Source of the DNA: Bacteroidales bacterium UBA1745
GTDB lineage: Bacteria; Bacteroidota; Bacteroidia; Bacteroidales; UBA932
Length of the DNA stretch: 5,765 nt
Reading direction: 5' to 3'
Assembly: GCA_002314885.1 (NCBI GenBank)
Contig: DCHT01000018.1
Location: forward strand, 1-5,765
The notes beneath the pieces were generated by a model. That model ran no database searches. It was not told the origin of the DNA and saw nothing but the letters and a program-made list of their open reading frames with translations. Positions 4,576-5,765 of this stretch are shown piece after piece (position 1 is the stretch's first letter; the number at the start of each line of letters is the position of its first letter). The translations under genes were made by a program, and so were the position numbers.

Positions 4576-5765
4576 ATGAAGATGGTCGTCCTCGCCATAT
4601 TCGCTTCCCTGATGCTGCTGAGCTGCGGCACGAACGAGATTCCAAGTCCGAAGCCGCCTGTCACCAAGGAAGACGAAAAGGATCCTGAGACAGGAGAAAT
4701 CATCCTGTGGAAGGAGGCCTTCGACGAGTGCGTGCTCAAGGAAGGTCCTGCGATCCAGTCGGACGACTTCAAGAACGACTGCGAGAACCCGCTCAGCCAC
4801 ATCGACTTCAAATCGAAGGTCTGGAAGACCGTGGGCAGTTCCCACATCTGCGACGACGACTATATCCGCAGGCGCAACTTCGGCTCTTGGGTCTATCTCT
4901 TCCGCGTTTCCGAGCGTCCGGGCTACCTGTCCTGCGGCGTCAACGGCGAGGGCAAGAGGGGCATAATCCAGTCCCCTATGCTCTCTGAAATCAAGGAGAT
5001 ATCCGACATCAGGGTAAGTTTCGATATCCAGCCCGACGCAGCCGCCACAGACGATTTCATCTTCAAAGTATGCCTTTGCGGCGTCATCAGATCCGCAAGC
5101 ATAAACGGAAAGGAGTGCGCCATCACTGAGCCGCACAACGGTATAGACCACATTCTGACCCTCGGCAGGAAGTCCCTCACCGAGGGTTGGAACAAGGTGG
5201 TCGTGGAAGTGGAGAAGGCCAGCAACGGCACTATGCTCTACTGGGCCGGCGCCTCATCCGACAAGAACCTCAACCACGGCTTCTACCTGGACAACATCAA
5301 AGTTCATCAGGTACAGGCAATGGAAAGGCCGAAGAACTGCCTCCGCGTCCTCTTCTGGAACATCCAGAACGGAATGTGGAGCGATCAGGCGGCCAACTTC
5401 GTAAACTTCCGCAAGTTCATAGAGAAATACGATCCTGACGTGTGCGTATGGTGCGAAGGCCAGACTATCTACAAGACCGGCACCACCACCTCCTGCGCCG
5501 TCGAAGACCGCACATTCCCAGCCGGGTGGGCTGATTTCGCCGCCTCCCACGGCCACAAGTATACGGCCATCGGAGGCTACAGGATCTATGCGGACGACTA
5601 CTTCCCTCAGATAGTCACATCAAAGTATCCTATCACTACCCTGGTGAAGATAACCGAGACGGACGAGGAGCACCAGCAGCTTGCCGACAGCTACACCGAC
5701 GGCAAGAGCCACGCGGCCGAATACCACGCCAAATGCGCTGAAGGCTACTGCCCTGTCGCCCACGG
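4576..5765 (+). CDS. Secreted lipoprotein with jelly-roll-like domain and EEP-family hydrolase domain, partial
   Basis: The frame is open from ATG 4576 to the right edge (396 codons plus two bases), so the C terminus is missing. A signal peptide ends in the lipobox LLSC with lipidated Cys17. A Pro-rich, acidic linker (about residues 21-41, with KEDEKD) follows and may act as the acidic surface-export signal described for Bacteroidota lipoproteins. Residues about 45-250 look like a beta-sandwich carbohydrate-binding-type domain ending in FYLDNIKV. From Leu256 the endonuclease/exonuclease/phosphatase fold starts: LRVLFWNIQNG (256-266, Asn262), then YDPDVCVWCE with the metal-binding Glu294, then VTSKYPI (347-353). 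The catalytic Asp and His motifs would lie beyond the edge. The substrate could be nucleic acid, a phosphodiester or a phospholipid and cannot be told. The exported part is rich in cysteine. It starts only 9 bases after the membrane protein gene and may be read from the same transcript. Confidence 0.87.
   Translation, partial: MKMVVLAIFASLMLLSCGTNEIPSPKPPVTKEDEKDPETGEIILWKEAFDECVLKEGPAIQSDDFKNDCENPLSHIDFKSKVWKTVGSSHICDDDYIRRRNFGSWVYLFRVSERPGYLSCGVNGEGKRGIIQSPMLSEIKEISDIRVSFDIQPDAAATDDFIFKVCLCGVIRSASINGKECAITEPHNGIDHILTLGRKSLTEGWNKVVVEVEKASNGTMLYWAGASSDKNLNHGFYLDNIKVHQVQAMERPKNCLRVLFWNIQNGMWSDQAANFVNFRKFIEKYDPDVCVWCEGQTIYKTGTTTSCAVEDRTFPAGWADFAASHGHKYTAIGGYRIYADDYFPQIVTSKYPITTLVKITETDEEHQQLADSYTDGKSHAAEYHAKCAEGYCPVAH

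Noticed and set aside
1..5765. Apparent absence of CTAG in the window
   Set aside because: I also saw no CTAG, but this tetranucleotide is rare in many bacteria and is already disfavoured by the codon usage here, so it carries little information compared with CATG.
1..5765. tRNA, rRNA, CRISPR, insertion sequence or attachment site
   Set aside because: No direct-repeat arrays, transposase motifs, tRNA-like cloverleaf sequence or terminal inverted repeats were seen. Nearly all of the window is protein-coding.

Overview
The window looks like a Bacteroidales-type (Bacteroidota) chromosome segment. The evidence is a divergent promoter region with perfect TAnnTTTG -7 boxes, A-rich leaders without Shine-Dalgarno sequences, a GH92 glycosidase of the kind common in this phylum, and a secreted lipoprotein with a carbohydrate-binding-like domain joined to an endonuclease/exonuclease/phosphatase (EEP) domain. 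Codons favour C in the third position. The species cannot be named from this sequence.

Layout: (1) positions 1-223, minus strand, hold the N-terminal 74 codons of a GH92 alpha-mannosidase-like enzyme running off the left edge. (2) Positions 224-324 are a 101-bp AT-rich divergent promoter region containing a perfect 10-bp inverted repeat; each arm carries a -7 box, one firing left and one right. (3) Positions 325-4566, plus strand, hold a compact four-gene cassette: hypB (nickel GTPase); a 941-residue fused iron-sulfur/flavin oxidoreductase; hypA (nickel metallochaperone), which overlaps the oxidoreductase stop codon by one base; and a 112-residue membrane protein starting MCCFLVP. (4) Positions 4576-5765, plus strand, hold the start of a lipoprotein with a jelly-roll-like domain and an EEP domain, running off the right edge.

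The centrepiece is the hypB-oxidoreductase-hypA-membrane protein cassette. HypA and HypB normally load nickel into [NiFe] hydrogenase, but no hydrogenase subunit and no hypC, hypD, hypE or hypF is present here. Instead a large NfnB/GltD-like flavoprotein, extended at its N terminus by an unusual cysteine-rich iron-sulfur module, sits between the two nickel genes. The sequence suggests a redox module that takes electrons from or gives them to NAD(H) and is tied to a nickel enzyme or a membrane partner. That role is inference.

A second observation is compositional. I find no CATG anywhere in the window, and every methionine codon I checked in the large gene follows a codon not ending in C, although C-ending codons dominate elsewhere. 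This points to selection against CATG, as by a restriction system.
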